Below, in pieces: positions 7,553 to 16,814 of a DNA stretch of 64,000 nt. Numbering within the stretch: position 1 is the stretch's first letter; each line of letters starts with the position of its first letter. Below the pieces are notes generated by a model, which worked only from the letters and a program-made list of their open reading frames with translations, was not told the DNA's origin and made no database searches. This DNA comes from Chlamydiales bacterium. Lineage in GTDB: Bacteria > Chlamydiota > Chlamydiia > Chlamydiales > JACKPQ01. Location of the stretch: contig JACKPQ010000001.1 in assembly GCA_024233435.1 (NCBI GenBank), positions 186,001 to 250,000 of the forward strand, read 5' to 3'. Position numbers and translations under genes: made by a program.

Positions 7553-9460
7553 TTATTTAGGGCTTGCTCCTATAACCACACTAGCATTAGAACCCGTCGT
7601 GGTTATGACTCCTTGTCCTGGAAGGGTAGGGTGGAAAATTTGTGCCAAAGGGGCTACTTGCGATACAAATGTTTGACCACTGTAAATGCCAGCATTGTAG
7701 GTAACTTGCAGAAAAAATGCGTTCCCTGCGGCTGTAGCCGGAATTGCTCCAAAAGGGCCGCCTTCTGATGTCGCAAACTGTACAGTTGCATCTGAGGGGA
7801 TTCCAACTGTGATGTTGTAAACATCTGTATCAGAATAAGGATCGGGGAAGTTTACGCCTGTTGAGCAATCATTGATGGTCACTGTAATGGTCGCATCGTC
7901 ATTTTGAGAAGCTAAACTTGTAATCACAATCGTTCCATCAGCGCCTAAGAAGTCAGAATAGGCAGATGTGTAAAAAAGGTTGGGAGTGCCGATCGTTAAC
8001 AGAGTTCTTGAGTAAAAATCGTACCAAGGAATGTTGTCAACGCAAGCGCAAGTATCCAGCGCACTTGTGAGAGTAGAGTTATTAGCAAAGTAGGCTGAAG
8101 AATGGTTTTGAAGGTAAGTATTATTAAGCGTAATCTGATCGGGTTTGCAATCTAGAGGGAAAAACCCTGCGATGATTGAAGTTGCAAATACCTTGAGCAG
8201 CTGCTTTTGAGTTGCACTTGATGCATTTCCTCCAATTGCAGGTGTATAATCACTGACCGCACCAGTGAAAAAGGCCTTTGAGCTTGTTGGCAACGGAAAA
8301 ATGACCGTTTTCCCTGCGTCGGATCCACCAGAAACAACAAATCTAAAGCTTCCATCTTCGACCTCGTACCCTTTGGCGGTAGCTGGTTGAGAACCTGTTG
8401 TCGCATCTAAAACTAGATAAGGGATTGGCTTTCGATTTTCATAAAAGGCTTGCTTTTTGGATTTTGTCTTTCCCCTCCAGACTGCATTGAACCAAGTGCA
8501 TGTGTCAGGAGAGGCGACTGACGATAAGAAGTAGTTGGTTGGGAATGAGACTTTGCTGGGGTTAGTCTGTGTTTGTGTGCTGCCCATTGCAGTAGCAGGC
8601 GCGAAAATACGAAGGTTGCAAAGATCTCCGCCGCTGGAAGGAGGATTTGTATATGTGGCCACTAGGCCACCCCAATGCGTATCAAATGGGGAAGCAAGCG
8701 AGCTTAACGATGAGTTATATTGGGTAAAAACATCATCCAGGGTCACGCTTGAAGGCATTCCTGTCACACTGCAGACATTATAGTAGGTTGAGCCATCTAA
8801 ATACATGTAATTGGCTTGCACCGAAATGGGAAGACCAAAAAAATCGACACCAGTGAGGTTTAGATTTAAGCGGTTCAAGTTATTGCTTCCCAGGTCAAAC
8901 TCGATTTTGTCATTGAGAATATAGTAATTGTCATCCGTTGTAAGAGTTTCAGATGGGAGCTGCAGCACTCCAAGATTATTAATAAAATAGGTCAAGGGTT
9001 GCTGCAAGGAGATGAGAATTCTCGATGATAGCATGTAATTGCTTCCTGCATCTCCTGACTTTCCAGTATTTGGAATATAAAATGTGTAGACATTAGGATC
9101 TGTTTCAAATGTGCTCAAAGGATAAGAATACTGTGACGCTGAGAGATATGTCGTGGGGGTAAAATTACTGATAGTTGCAAGTTGATAAGGGCTTCCACTA
9201 AAAGAGAGGTACTGAGTGCTTTTATTGACCAAAACCGCAATGTAGATGTCATCTGCTGAAATTCCAGTATCGTTGACGAAAGTAACTGGCAAATAGCCTG
9301 CTACCATATCGGGAGTAGGGGTGGAACAGGTTCCAGCTGGCGGTACTCCAATCGGTATTGGCAATGCAGGCAGCGGTGGAATGCTTGCAGGGCATGCAGC
9401 TTGGCAAATCCCGTGAAAAAGAATGGCTTGAAAACAGGCTAGAAAAAGCAATTTGCGCAC
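7553..9460 (-). CDS. GH64-like (thaumatin-type beta-1,3-glucanase) secreted protein
   Basis: About 635 residues with a signal peptide ending around CQAACP. Residues 55-300 follow the glycoside hydrolase family 64 pattern. LPVTFVNDTGISADDIYIAV opens the domain, SSRILISLQQPLTYF follows, then IEFDLG, then NLTGVDFFGLPISVQ; DTHWGGLVATYTNP continues it. GH64 enzymes release laminaripentaose from beta-1,3-glucan, a polymer of fungal and some amoebal or algal walls. The C-terminal third (ITSLASQNDDATITV) may be a separate beta domain. I did not identify the catalytic Glu/Asp pair. GTG at 9460 is preferred over TTG at 9466, because GGGAG lies six bases before the GTG. Confidence 0.65.
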   Translation of the reverse strand: MRKLLFLACFQAILFHGICQAACPASIPPLPALPIPIGVPPAGTCSTPTPDMVAGYLPVTFVNDTGISADDIYIAVLVNKSTQYLSFSGSPYQLATISNFTPTTYLSASQYSYPLSTFETDPNVYTFYIPNTGKSGDAGSNYMLSSRILISLQQPLTYFINNLGVLQLPSETLTTDDNYYILNDKIEFDLGSNNLNRLNLNLTGVDFFGLPISVQANYMYLDGSTYYNVCSVTGMPSSVTLDDVFTQYNSSLSSLASPFDTHWGGLVATYTNPPSSGGDLCNLRIFAPATAMGSTQTQTNPSKVSFPTNYFLSSVASPDTCTWFNAVWRGKTKSKKQAFYENRKPIPYLVLDATTGSQPATAKGYEVEDGSFRFVVSGGSDAGKTVIFPLPTSSKAFFTGAVSDYTPAIGGNASSATQKQLLKVFATSIIAGFFPLDCKPDQITLNNTYLQNHSSAYFANNSTLTSALDTCACVDNIPWYDFYSRTLLTIGTPNLFYTSAYSDFLGADGTIVITSLASQNDDATITVTINDCSTGVNFPDPYSDTDVYNITVGIPSDATVQFATSEGGPFGAIPATAAGNAFFLQVTYNAGIYSGQTFVSQVAPLAQIFHPTLPGQGVITTTGSNASVVIGASPK

Positions 9461-9609
9461 AGTCAACTCCCTGGTTCCTGCAAAAGTATTCTCAATTATG
9501 GCGAAGAAAAAATTTAATGCAAATATTTTTTTATCGTGTGCGAAAAATCCTCAAATTGCACAAAAAGAATCTCGTCTATATAAAGATTTTTAAGTGAACT
9601 GAGGCTACA

Positions 9610-9637
9610 TATAGCGGTTTAAATTTAAACTGCTATA
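9610..9637. promoter_or_regulatory. 28-bp palindrome upstream of the TPR gene
   Basis: TATAGCGGTTTAAA is followed immediately by TTTAAACTGCTATA, its reverse complement with one mismatch. It lies 30 bases before the start of the TPR gene, in the divergent region shared with the GH64-like gene. It could be an operator for a dimeric regulator or an mRNA hairpin. The surrounding AACTGAGG (upstream) and TGAGGTTA (downstream) resemble ends of the second dispersed repeat family, so it may also be a decayed repeat. Confidence 0.5.
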
Positions 9638-9666
9638 TAGAACGTGAGGTTATTATGGAGGTTAAC

Positions 9667-10593
9667 ATGAGTCAAATCGAGCGCGGATGGGATGCGATTG
9701 CTCAGCTTGACTTCGATGCGGCATTGGCTATTGCGAGCAGGTTATTGAACAATCCTCATTTAGATATTCGCCACCAAGCGTATCGAATGATGGGTATGGC
9801 CAATTACCGCAAAAGATCTGTTCAACAAGCTATTCCATACTTTGAGCATGCCGTTCAACTAGTTGATAATTACAAGGATCGGTTTAGTCTGTGTATGTGC
9901 TATGCCCTTTTAGGTGACATGGACCGAGCTGATCGGTTATTCCAGAATATCGACTCTCTCTGGGGTTTGCCAGTCGAGTGCTATGTTTCCATTGTGATGT
10001 GCTACACCGAGCCTAAGCATTTTCAACGAGCTGTTGATCTCTTAGAGAAGATTAAGCTCTCTTATACCTTGCTGGGAATTACCGACCAAACATTTTTGGC
10101 TATTAGAGGGCAATTAGCATTCCATTATGCCTTAGATGCGGTTCATTATGTTTTGAACATGGTTAGCGCAAGTTTTGATACCGCTAAGTGGATTAAGTCT
10201 TTCGCTGAAGAAATGGATGAGGAAGGAAAAAAATCCTTAGCTCTAGTTAGCGATCAGGTCTGTCATACCAAAGGTCCCTTTACCATAAATCAACCAAATT
10301 CTAGATTGCAATATCCTCTGCTATGCAAGATTGAGGATGTATCTCTATTCGAGGAAGAGCGTATTTTGGGGATTCGCGTTCTGTATGGAAAGTTGCATGT
10401 TGGTGATCTTGTGGCAATTTATTCGATGAGTGATAAAGCTGTAATCGGTCAAGCAAGAGCGATTGCCATTCAAAAGAGAGGAGTTAGCGTTCAGCAGGCT
10501 CAGGCTAAAGAAGTTGCAGGCATTACTCTTGATAAATGGGATGGAAGCCTAAATTCAAATGATTGGGATTGCCTCACTCATGCGGACTGTTAA
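9667..10593 (+). CDS. TPR protein with a C-terminal translation-factor-like beta-barrel
   Basis: A 308-residue cytoplasmic protein; the ATG at 9667 has TGGAGGTT just upstream, better than the ATG at 9655. Residues 1-150 form tetratricopeptide-type helix pairs (YRMMGMANYRKRSVQQAI, CYALLGDMDRADRLF). From about residue 220 the sequence LLCKIEDV, then GIRVLYGKLHVGDLVAIYS, then AIAIQKRGVSVQQA and KEVAGITLDKWD follows the pattern of the EF-Tu-domain-II barrel, especially domain IV of initiation factor IF2. There is no GTPase domain. The combination suggests a scaffold that may touch ribosomes or tRNA, but that is inference. The TPR call is firm; the barrel needs structure-based confirmation. Confidence 0.65.
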   Translation: MSQIERGWDAIAQLDFDAALAIASRLLNNPHLDIRHQAYRMMGMANYRKRSVQQAIPYFEHAVQLVDNYKDRFSLCMCYALLGDMDRADRLFQNIDSLWGLPVECYVSIVMCYTEPKHFQRAVDLLEKIKLSYTLLGITDQTFLAIRGQLAFHYALDAVHYVLNMVSASFDTAKWIKSFAEEMDEEGKKSLALVSDQVCHTKGPFTINQPNSRLQYPLLCKIEDVSLFEEERILGIRVLYGKLHVGDLVAIYSMSDKAVIGQARAIAIQKRGVSVQQAQAKEVAGITLDKWDGSLNSNDWDCLTHADC

Positions 10594-10613
10594 CCTCTTA
10601 ACCTGAGTTCTGG

Positions 10614-10641
10614 TTTTGCCTTGCGCACCCTCTAGGCAAAA
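10614..10641. terminator. Possible bidirectional terminator hairpin
   Basis: TTTTGCCT at 10614-10621 pairs with AGGCAAAA at 10634-10641 between two convergent genes, with A-rich sequence after it on the plus strand. The stem is only eight pairs and half A/T, so this is a weak call. The AACCTGAGTTCTGG just before it (10600-10613) resembles the end of repeat family 2. Confidence 0.35.
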
Positions 10642-10662
10642 AAATGGCTTGGAATGAGGCAT

Positions 10663-13600
10663 TTAAGGACAGGTGCCCACAGTGAAAGGAGAGCCCATGT
10701 AGGGGATAACGGCCCCAGTGTTGCCAGAGGCGTCTAGAGTAAACTCAGCAGCGATGCCAGCGGGGGGATCATTGATAAGCGCAAAGTCTGTATCACTGTC
10801 GCAGTTTTGTAGGGTCCAGCAAAAATTGCCTGGTGCCACGCCAAAATTAAGTCGAGCTCCTATGATGCCTCCTAGGCCTGCTACCCCTATTCCACAGTTT
10901 ACTGTGGTGTTGCTTTGGCAGTCAGCAAAGACGTCATCTGTGTTGAGTGACACAAGTCCTATCCCCCCAGTAAACGGGGCGAGCGTTGGAGGAGCATTTC
11001 CGCAGTCTACTACTCTATTGTTATAGATCGATATAGATTTAAGTGATCCACTCATAGATTGTTGTGCGCATACAATGCCAAATTGGTTGCCTATGCCACC
11101 TGGCGCTACTGAGATACTGTTATTAACCACTTCAAAAGTCTGCGATGCTCCGCCTAAGTTAGCGAGCATTCCCAAAGCATCACCAGATGTCGACCCAGTA
11201 ATGATCGTATTATTGGTAATTGCACAATTCAAATCGCTAGCAAAGAAATTGATATTAATGGATTGATTTTCATGTCCTGTGAGTGTGTTTTGATCAATTG
11301 TTGTATCAAGCGTAGAAGAATCGCTGATATTCGCCACAATTCCATTAAAAGGTCCCGTGAGTGCGTTCTGTGAAACAGAAGCAGTTGCAACAGCAGTATT
11401 GCTGCAGTTGATTGAGATGCCGCTCGATGCGTAGTTAGAGCAAGTATTGCCTGCGATGGTTGTGCTTAAGGTCGCGGTATTGCTACATGAAGTTTGAATT
11501 GCATTTGTTGACATTCCAGAGCAGGTGTTGTTTGTTATTTCACTCGTTAGAGTGCCGTCATTGATGCAGCTGATGAAAATAAGTTGTGAGGTAGCAAAAG
11601 CATCGGAAGTAAGTTTGTTATTAGAGATCGTTGATGTAATACTTGGTGATGAAGAGCCTCTTGCTGTTACGATGATTTCTGAGCTGGCGTGGTTTTTGCT
11701 GGTGTTGTTTGTGATGAGGGCGGAGGTGACTGTGGCGCCCTCATCGGCATCTAATTGAATGCCAAATGGAGCAGAGCCATCATCTGGTCCAATGGCGGTG
11801 TTTCTTGAAACAATGGCGCTCGTAAGCGTTGCAGTGCCCTGTGGATCTAGATAGATGTCGGCTTCGGTAAATCCCCCAGAAAGCGTGTTATTTTGAATAA
11901 GTGTAGACCAACTTCCTGTTGCGCCTGTTGCAGAGGAAATGGAGATTCCTTTTTGGCTGGTGCCCGCTATTCCTACGATCGTATTTGAGCTGATCGATGA
12001 TGAGGCTGTTGAAGCATCTGCAATAGAGGAAGATAGTGTATAGTTACTAAAGCCTTCTAGGGTATTGTTGGATATCGATATATCAAGTGAAGAACTGCCG
12101 CTAGAATTAAACCCGATACCAATTGTATTTGCAATACCTGAGGGGCCTTGTAGGTCGTTCGAGTAAACGAAAAACTGCCCAGTTGAGGTGTCCCCAGTAA
12201 AGCAGCCAATGCTTGTATTGTGCATGTCAGTGATGGTGTTGTTGTACACTTCCCCAATAATACTTGAAGCGTTAGAGGACAAGAGTTGCACGCCGTTGCC
12301 CGATGCAATACCCCCGGTTGTAGAAAGCTGATTATTGAAGATGGTCGTAGTGACTTGAGAAGCCGATCCACGCGCAGCAACTGAAATTTCAGAAGCTATG
12401 TGATTGCGGCTGGTATTATTTGAGATTTGCAATGAACCAACAGTTGCCGTGTCGTCAGCATCCAATTGAATTCCATAGGGGCTGCTCGCTCCATTGTCTC
12501 CTATCGTCGTGTTGTTTTTAACGATTGCACTCGTTAAGTTTGAAGATCCTTGAGGGTCGATATAAATGTCTGCTTGGGTAAATCCTCCCGCGCACGTATT
12601 GCCCTCTACGATAGTTGACCATGTAGAAGTAGCAGTGCCGTCAGTATCTTGTGCAATCGCTTTAGTGCTCGTCCCTGCAATCCCCTGAACAGTATTATTG
12701 GTAATCGTTGATGAGTAAAGAACAGCTGAGGAGGCCCTGATATCGATGCTGTTGCCCTCGTGGTTGATCAGAGTATTGCCAAGGATTGAGGCAGTCGAAG
12801 CGCTTCCGCCAGGTTGTAAAGCAATTCCGACAGTATTAGCTACTGCCGCTGGAGCAGTCATCGTGTTATTTGAGATGATCGGATTCATCACAGAACTACC
12901 CGATGAAGAAAAGCTTATAGAAGCAACGGTGTGCTCAGAAAATGTGCTATTTTTTACTTTTAGCGTCGCTTGAGCTGATCCTGATAAACTGGCTGTAATT
13001 CCGTATGTGCTGGGCGCTGCGGCCATTGCTGTGTATGTATTTGAAGCAAGCACGAGCGTGCTGGAGCCAGTGGTAGAATTGATTTGTACAGCTCGATCTG
13101 TGTAATTTTCAAATGTATTTCCATGAATAAGTATGCTCCCTGTGCAATCCATTAGCGAAATAGGAAGGGTGCTAGCATCAACTTGACAAGATAATACTTG
13201 CAGATTTTTTATTGATGATCCTTCTGCTGCGATTGAGGAAGTGCCCATATGCAAACCTGAAAGGGCATTGTTATTGGCAAGTGCTACAATGGTCCCGCCT
13301 GCATTTGTAATCAATGGGGCCGTTGCAGATTGCGCTGGAATCACGATGATCCCTTGTGTTGTTGGCAATGCGTAATTGGTTCCTGATCCAAGTAGTTTTT
13401 GGCTATTTTGCAGGGTAATTCCCGCATCCATGCCCATGTCGGTTCCATCTCCTGGAAAGACGTAGATCAGATCATTGGGCCCTGATGCAGTTTGGGCTTG
13501 AAGGAGCGTTGGAAATGGGCTTTCATAAGTGCCTGCTGAGTTGCTCGTGTTATCTACAAACCATACTAAATAGGGAGCTCCAGTCGTAGGGTTAATTGCA

Positions 13601-14568
13601 ACTGTGATGGGGCCCTCAGATGCATCTGCAATTATTTTTTTACAGCGATCAACGACGACTATTTCATTTCGGTCAGCGCCCCTGGCAAGATGAAAATCAT
13701 AAAAAGTAGGAATCTTGCAAAGCTCTTTGCGGCAAGATTTCCCAAAGCTTCTTGGCCCTATCGGTACTGAAAAGGCCGCAGAACCTTGAATCCTTGTGTG
13801 AAAAAGATTGTCATAGCTTCCGATAAGTCCAAGCGAGAAGAAATCTTTGATACGCAAAGTAGCAGCTCCTTGCCCACCAGCTGCATATTTACCACAATAA
13901 CCATCAAAATAATAAGGGCCTGCAGACACATCAAGAGCAAACAATTTATCTTGAGCTACTCGGAATGTTGCACTGGCATTCAGACCTTTAAAGGCAAACT
14001 CTTGTTTGGCCTTTAGAGCTTGTGTGCCTGAAAGCTGAATAAAGATCTGGTTGCCTTGAAAAAATGCAAAACGGTCTGCAGAGCTTATCCCAGTAATTCC
14101 GCTATCAAAGAAAGAAGACTGTTTTTTTCCAACTGGAAGGTAGCCATTGAAATTAACACTCCAAAAAGAGCCAATTGCTTCAAGGCCAGCTCCAATTTGG
14201 TTATAATGATGCTGGTTTGTTTTCCGGTAGTCATAATAGGCATTTGCTCCCCAAGCAATAGAGTCGATGTAGCGTAAACCAATTCCTGCATTGGACGCCA
14301 ATTTGCCATTATTAAAAACGTGACCACGTAGATCGCAATAAGGGCTCCAACTCTCATAGCATCGCGGAGGAGCCAAAAAAAGCTCAAGCGTTGTGTAGCT
14401 ATGATGATAGCCAACACCAGCGCCCTGGATATATCTTGCCGTTGCATTGCAAGCCCGAGATCCAATATCACAAGGAGGGGATTGAGCGTTCGTTGATGAG
14501 GAAGGGCCGTCTGTTTGCCCGCACAATAGTGAAAAATACAACAGTGGATATAAAGTTTTTCGGATCAT
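10663..14568 (-). CDS. Inverse-autotransporter-like adhesin with beta-helix passenger
   Basis: 1301 residues with a signal peptide. Residues 45-290 form a beta-barrel of the intimin/invasin inverse-autotransporter type: GVGYHHSYTTLELFLAP, DLRGHVFNNGKLASNAGIGL and WGANAYYDYR are its hallmarks. After a linker and PYLVWFVDNTSNSAGTYESP comes a passenger of about 950 residues built from short NNT/SNNT-type strands, which implies a right-handed parallel beta-helix like pectate-lyase adhesins. The passenger contains two copies of a module of about 240 residues (see findings). It probably displays a surface filament or adhesin. The ATG at 14568 has GGGAG seven bases upstream. A paralogue with the same barrel and linker lies at 60.7-63.0 kb. 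Confidence 0.75.
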   Translation of the reverse strand: MIRKTLYPLLYFSLLCGQTDGPSSSTNAQSPPCDIGSRACNATARYIQGAGVGYHHSYTTLELFLAPPRCYESWSPYCDLRGHVFNNGKLASNAGIGLRYIDSIAWGANAYYDYRKTNQHHYNQIGAGLEAIGSFWSVNFNGYLPVGKKQSSFFDSGITGISSADRFAFFQGNQIFIQLSGTQALKAKQEFAFKGLNASATFRVAQDKLFALDVSAGPYYFDGYCGKYAAGGQGAATLRIKDFFSLGLIGSYDNLFHTRIQGSAAFSVPIGPRSFGKSCRKELCKIPTFYDFHLARGADRNEIVVVDRCKKIIADASEGPITVAINPTTGAPYLVWFVDNTSNSAGTYESPFPTLLQAQTASGPNDLIYVFPGDGTDMGMDAGITLQNSQKLLGSGTNYALPTTQGIIVIPAQSATAPLITNAGGTIVALANNNALSGLHMGTSSIAAEGSSIKNLQVLSCQVDASTLPISLMDCTGSILIHGNTFENYTDRAVQINSTTGSSTLVLASNTYTAMAAAPSTYGITASLSGSAQATLKVKNSTFSEHTVASISFSSSGSSVMNPIISNNTMTAPAAVANTVGIALQPGGSASTASILGNTLINHEGNSIDIRASSAVLYSSTITNNTVQGIAGTSTKAIAQDTDGTATSTWSTIVEGNTCAGGFTQADIYIDPQGSSNLTSAIVKNNTTIGDNGASSPYGIQLDADDTATVGSLQISNNTSRNHIASEISVAARGSASQVTTTIFNNQLSTTGGIASGNGVQLLSSNASSIIGEVYNNTITDMHNTSIGCFTGDTSTGQFFVYSNDLQGPSGIANTIGIGFNSSGSSSLDISISNNTLEGFSNYTLSSSIADASTASSSISSNTIVGIAGTSQKGISISSATGATGSWSTLIQNNTLSGGFTEADIYLDPQGTATLTSAIVSRNTAIGPDDGSAPFGIQLDADEGATVTSALITNNTSKNHASSEIIVTARGSSSPSITSTISNNKLTSDAFATSQLIFISCINDGTLTSEITNNTCSGMSTNAIQTSCSNTATLSTTIAGNTCSNYASSGISINCSNTAVATASVSQNALTGPFNGIVANISDSSTLDTTIDQNTLTGHENQSININFFASDLNCAITNNTIITGSTSGDALGMLANLGGASQTFEVVNNSISVAPGGIGNQFGIVCAQQSMSGSLKSISIYNNRVVDCGNAPPTLAPFTGGIGLVSLNTDDVFADCQSNTTVNCGIGVAGLGGIIGARLNFGVAPGNFCWTLQNCDSDTDFALINDPPAGIAAEFTLDASGNTGAVIPYMGSPFTVGTCP

Positions 14569-14709
14569 TTAATGCTCCCTACGTAGTTTCTTCTTAAACG
14601 ATGTTAAAATTTTAATCCACAAAAATGCGCCAAATGGCAAAAAAAGTTTTTTGATTGCTGAGAAGTGAAAAAATACTTACGCTAAAAATAACTTTTAGAG
14701 GAGGTTTAG

Positions 14710-15786
14710 ATGAGACTTTTTGGTTTCTTTTCAGTTGCAATACTTGGCGTTATACAATTATTTGCCTGCACAGGAATCCTTGTGGAAGCAGAAGATCGAT
14801 CCACTGTGAATGGTAGAACAGTGGAATTTGGGATCGAGCTTGACATGAGCTTGGCTGTTACTCCAAGGAAAGTTACCTTTTACGGAAAGACGCCCATGGG
14901 AAAGGGGATGCACTACATCTCCAAGTATGCAGCAGCAGGAGTATATTGCTTTGATGACCCTGTTATCATGGATGGAATCAATGAGAAGGGCTTGGTAGCA
15001 GCAGCGTTTTATTTTTCTGGGTATGCTAGCTATACGAAGGTGACAAAGGATAACCAAGCAAAAGCGCTCTCTCCAATAGACTTTCCCAACTGGATTCTCA
15101 CTCAATTTGCCACAATAGAAGAAGTAAAAGAGGCTCTAAAATCCGTTGTCATCGCTCCAACCATCATAAAAAATTGGGGAAATACTCCGCCTCCAATGCA
15201 CTACATTGTTTATGATAAGTCTGGTAGAAGCATTGTCATAGAGCCTGTAGAAGAATCCTTGCAAGTTTACGAAAATGAATTAGGTGTCATCACAAATTCT
15301 CCTACATTTGACTGGCAGTTGACCAATCTAGGCAACTACACTAATCTAACTCCATACAATATAGGGCCAAACCAGCTACGCAGCTTCAAATTCCCATCTT
15401 TTGGGCAGGGGTCGGGAATGCTCGGGCTGCCTGGAGACTTTACTCCGCCTTCGAGATTTGTAAGAGCAGCTTTTTTTTCAGCTAGAACTTTGCCTCCTAA
15501 AAATTCAGGAGATGCAGTAGATAAAACCTTCCATATACTCAATCAGTTTGACATCCCTTTAGGCATCGTTCGCCAAAAGGATCAGGATAAAACCAGCTAT
15601 GATTATACTTTGCTGACGTCTGTGAAAGAGCCCAAGACTTTGAGATACTTCTACCGCTCTTATCAAGATCAATCCATCCAATTCGTGGATCTTAACCAAT
15701 TTGATCTCAATGCAAAAACCATTAAGATGATGAAAGTGGGTGGGGATCAGCAACAATACGACGTATCCTCAAAGCTTCAGCAATAG
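14710..15786 (+). CDS. Penicillin V acylase / choloylglycine hydrolase-family protein
   Basis: 358 residues of the Ntn-hydrolase family PF02275 (linear amide C-N hydrolases). After a hydrophobic N-terminus comes FACTG, in which C20 would be the N-terminal nucleophile once the leader is removed. Further family motifs are GRTVEFGIELDM, DGINEKGLVAAAFYF, HYIVYDKSGRSIVIEP and ITNSPTFDWQLTNL, where the Asn and Arg/Asp oxyanion residues lie. Such enzymes cut penicillin V, bile-salt conjugates or acyl-homoserine lactones. An export-then-self-cleavage route is inferred from the leader. Strong ribosome-binding site GAGGAGG before the ATG at 14710. Transcribed divergently from the adhesin gene. Confidence 0.85.
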   Translation: MRLFGFFSVAILGVIQLFACTGILVEAEDRSTVNGRTVEFGIELDMSLAVTPRKVTFYGKTPMGKGMHYISKYAAAGVYCFDDPVIMDGINEKGLVAAAFYFSGYASYTKVTKDNQAKALSPIDFPNWILTQFATIEEVKEALKSVVIAPTIIKNWGNTPPPMHYIVYDKSGRSIVIEPVEESLQVYENELGVITNSPTFDWQLTNLGNYTNLTPYNIGPNQLRSFKFPSFGQGSGMLGLPGDFTPPSRFVRAAFFSARTLPPKNSGDAVDKTFHILNQFDIPLGIVRQKDQDKTSYDYTLLTSVKEPKTLRYFYRSYQDQSIQFVDLNQFDLNAKTIKMMKVGGDQQQYDVSSKLQQ

Positions 15787-15821
15787 CGCTCAACGGGCTA
15801 AAATAGCTTCTTTTGTAAGCA

Positions 15822-15875
15822 CGCCGAAAATCCGATTTTTAAGGTCCCTTCGGTATAAACCCGGAACTGAGGTTA
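15822..15875. repeat. Adjoining ends of repeat families 1 and 2
   Basis: GCCGAAAATCCGATTTTTAA to GGTCCCTTCGGTA (to about 15855) matches one end of the 159-bp element, in reverse orientation. It is directly followed by TATAAACCCGGAACTGAGG (15854-15873), the end of repeat family 2 whose full copy is at 32.0 kb. No opposite ends are visible, so both look like solo or decayed copies. They fill the gap between two convergent genes and may act as a terminator. Confidence 0.65.
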
Positions 15876-15919
15876 TTAAACTCGGACTCTGAAGACAAAA
15901 AAATGCCATGAATTGAGGG

Positions 15920-16780
15920 CTATTTAACTACAGCTACTATTCTTATGGAGTCAAATGAAACACAGATTCTATTATTGTCAGTAACCGATTCTGGCTTTCT
16001 GCGGATATAGTCATCGATAATTTCCAAGAAAAACTGGTCTGCAAGCTTTTTCGGAACAAGTGGGGGATATGTCCCTTTTAACCAATCAATGAGTTCCTGC
16101 TTGCCAATGAATGGATCAACCGTCGGAACATCTTCAATTCGTACAACTTTAAAACCAGTATTTATAAGGAGTTCTCTATACTGAGAGGAGTCTAAAAAGA
16201 CCCGTGGGACATAGTCTTTCCAATAGAAGGCCCATTTAGGATTTTGGCACGCGGCAGCGACAGCATCATCCCAATCGGAATCTTTTGCCGAAGGGACAAG
16301 GATTAAAAGCTTGCCTTCAGGCTTGAGTAATCGGTGTAGGGTTTCAAATGCCTGCCTGTGATCAGGGCAGTGATGCATAGCGCATAGAGACATAACGATA
16401 TCAAATCGACCTTCGACGTTGGGTTTAATAAAGTCCCCTATATGGAACTGTAAATTCTGATACTCTCTTTGGTCATATTGCAAAAGGGCCCACCCTATCA
16501 TGTCTGGGGAAGGATCTATGCCTATTACATTTCCATAAGGGGTAAAAGTTGAAATATCAGCTGTAATCTTTCCATCTCCACACCCAATATCTAGGATGTC
16601 TTCACCACCTGCGAGATCCTTTAAATGAGGGGCTAGAAATGCCATCGCCCATCTTCTTTGCAGCTCAGAGTTGTGAACGTAAGCGCGAATAGATTCACCT
16701 TCCCAATAAGAAGGGGAAGCATGAACACAAGTCACAAACAAGAAAGCGATTAAAAGCAAGCTGCTTCGTTTTTTGCTCAT
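15920..16780 (-). CDS. SAM-dependent methyltransferase with a signal peptide
   Basis: 286 residues starting MSKKRSSLLLIAFLFVTCVHASP, a clear Sec signal peptide, followed by a class I methyltransferase of the trans-aconitate/Methyltransf_11 type. DILDIGCGDGKITADIS is the SAM-binding motif I, NVIGIDPSPDMI motif II and FDIVMSLCAMHH motif IV. A reading frame continues to 16873, but that part overlaps the TM2 gene; AAGGG lies six bases before the ATG at 16780. Methyltransferases normally work in the cytoplasm where SAM is. An exported copy in an intracellular bacterium suggests a protein acting in the host, but the substrate is unknown. Confidence 0.75.
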   Translation of the reverse strand: MSKKRSSLLLIAFLFVTCVHASPSYWEGESIRAYVHNSELQRRWAMAFLAPHLKDLAGGEDILDIGCGDGKITADISTFTPYGNVIGIDPSPDMIGWALLQYDQREYQNLQFHIGDFIKPNVEGRFDIVMSLCAMHHCPDHRQAFETLHRLLKPEGKLLILVPSAKDSDWDDAVAAACQNPKWAFYWKDYVPRVFLDSSQYRELLINTGFKVVRIEDVPTVDPFIGKQELIDWLKGTYPPLVPKKLADQFFLEIIDDYIRRKPESVTDNNRICVSFDSIRIVAVVK

Positions 16781-16814
16781 CAGACCCTTGGTTTTAAAGC
16801 AGGCATATGACTGC

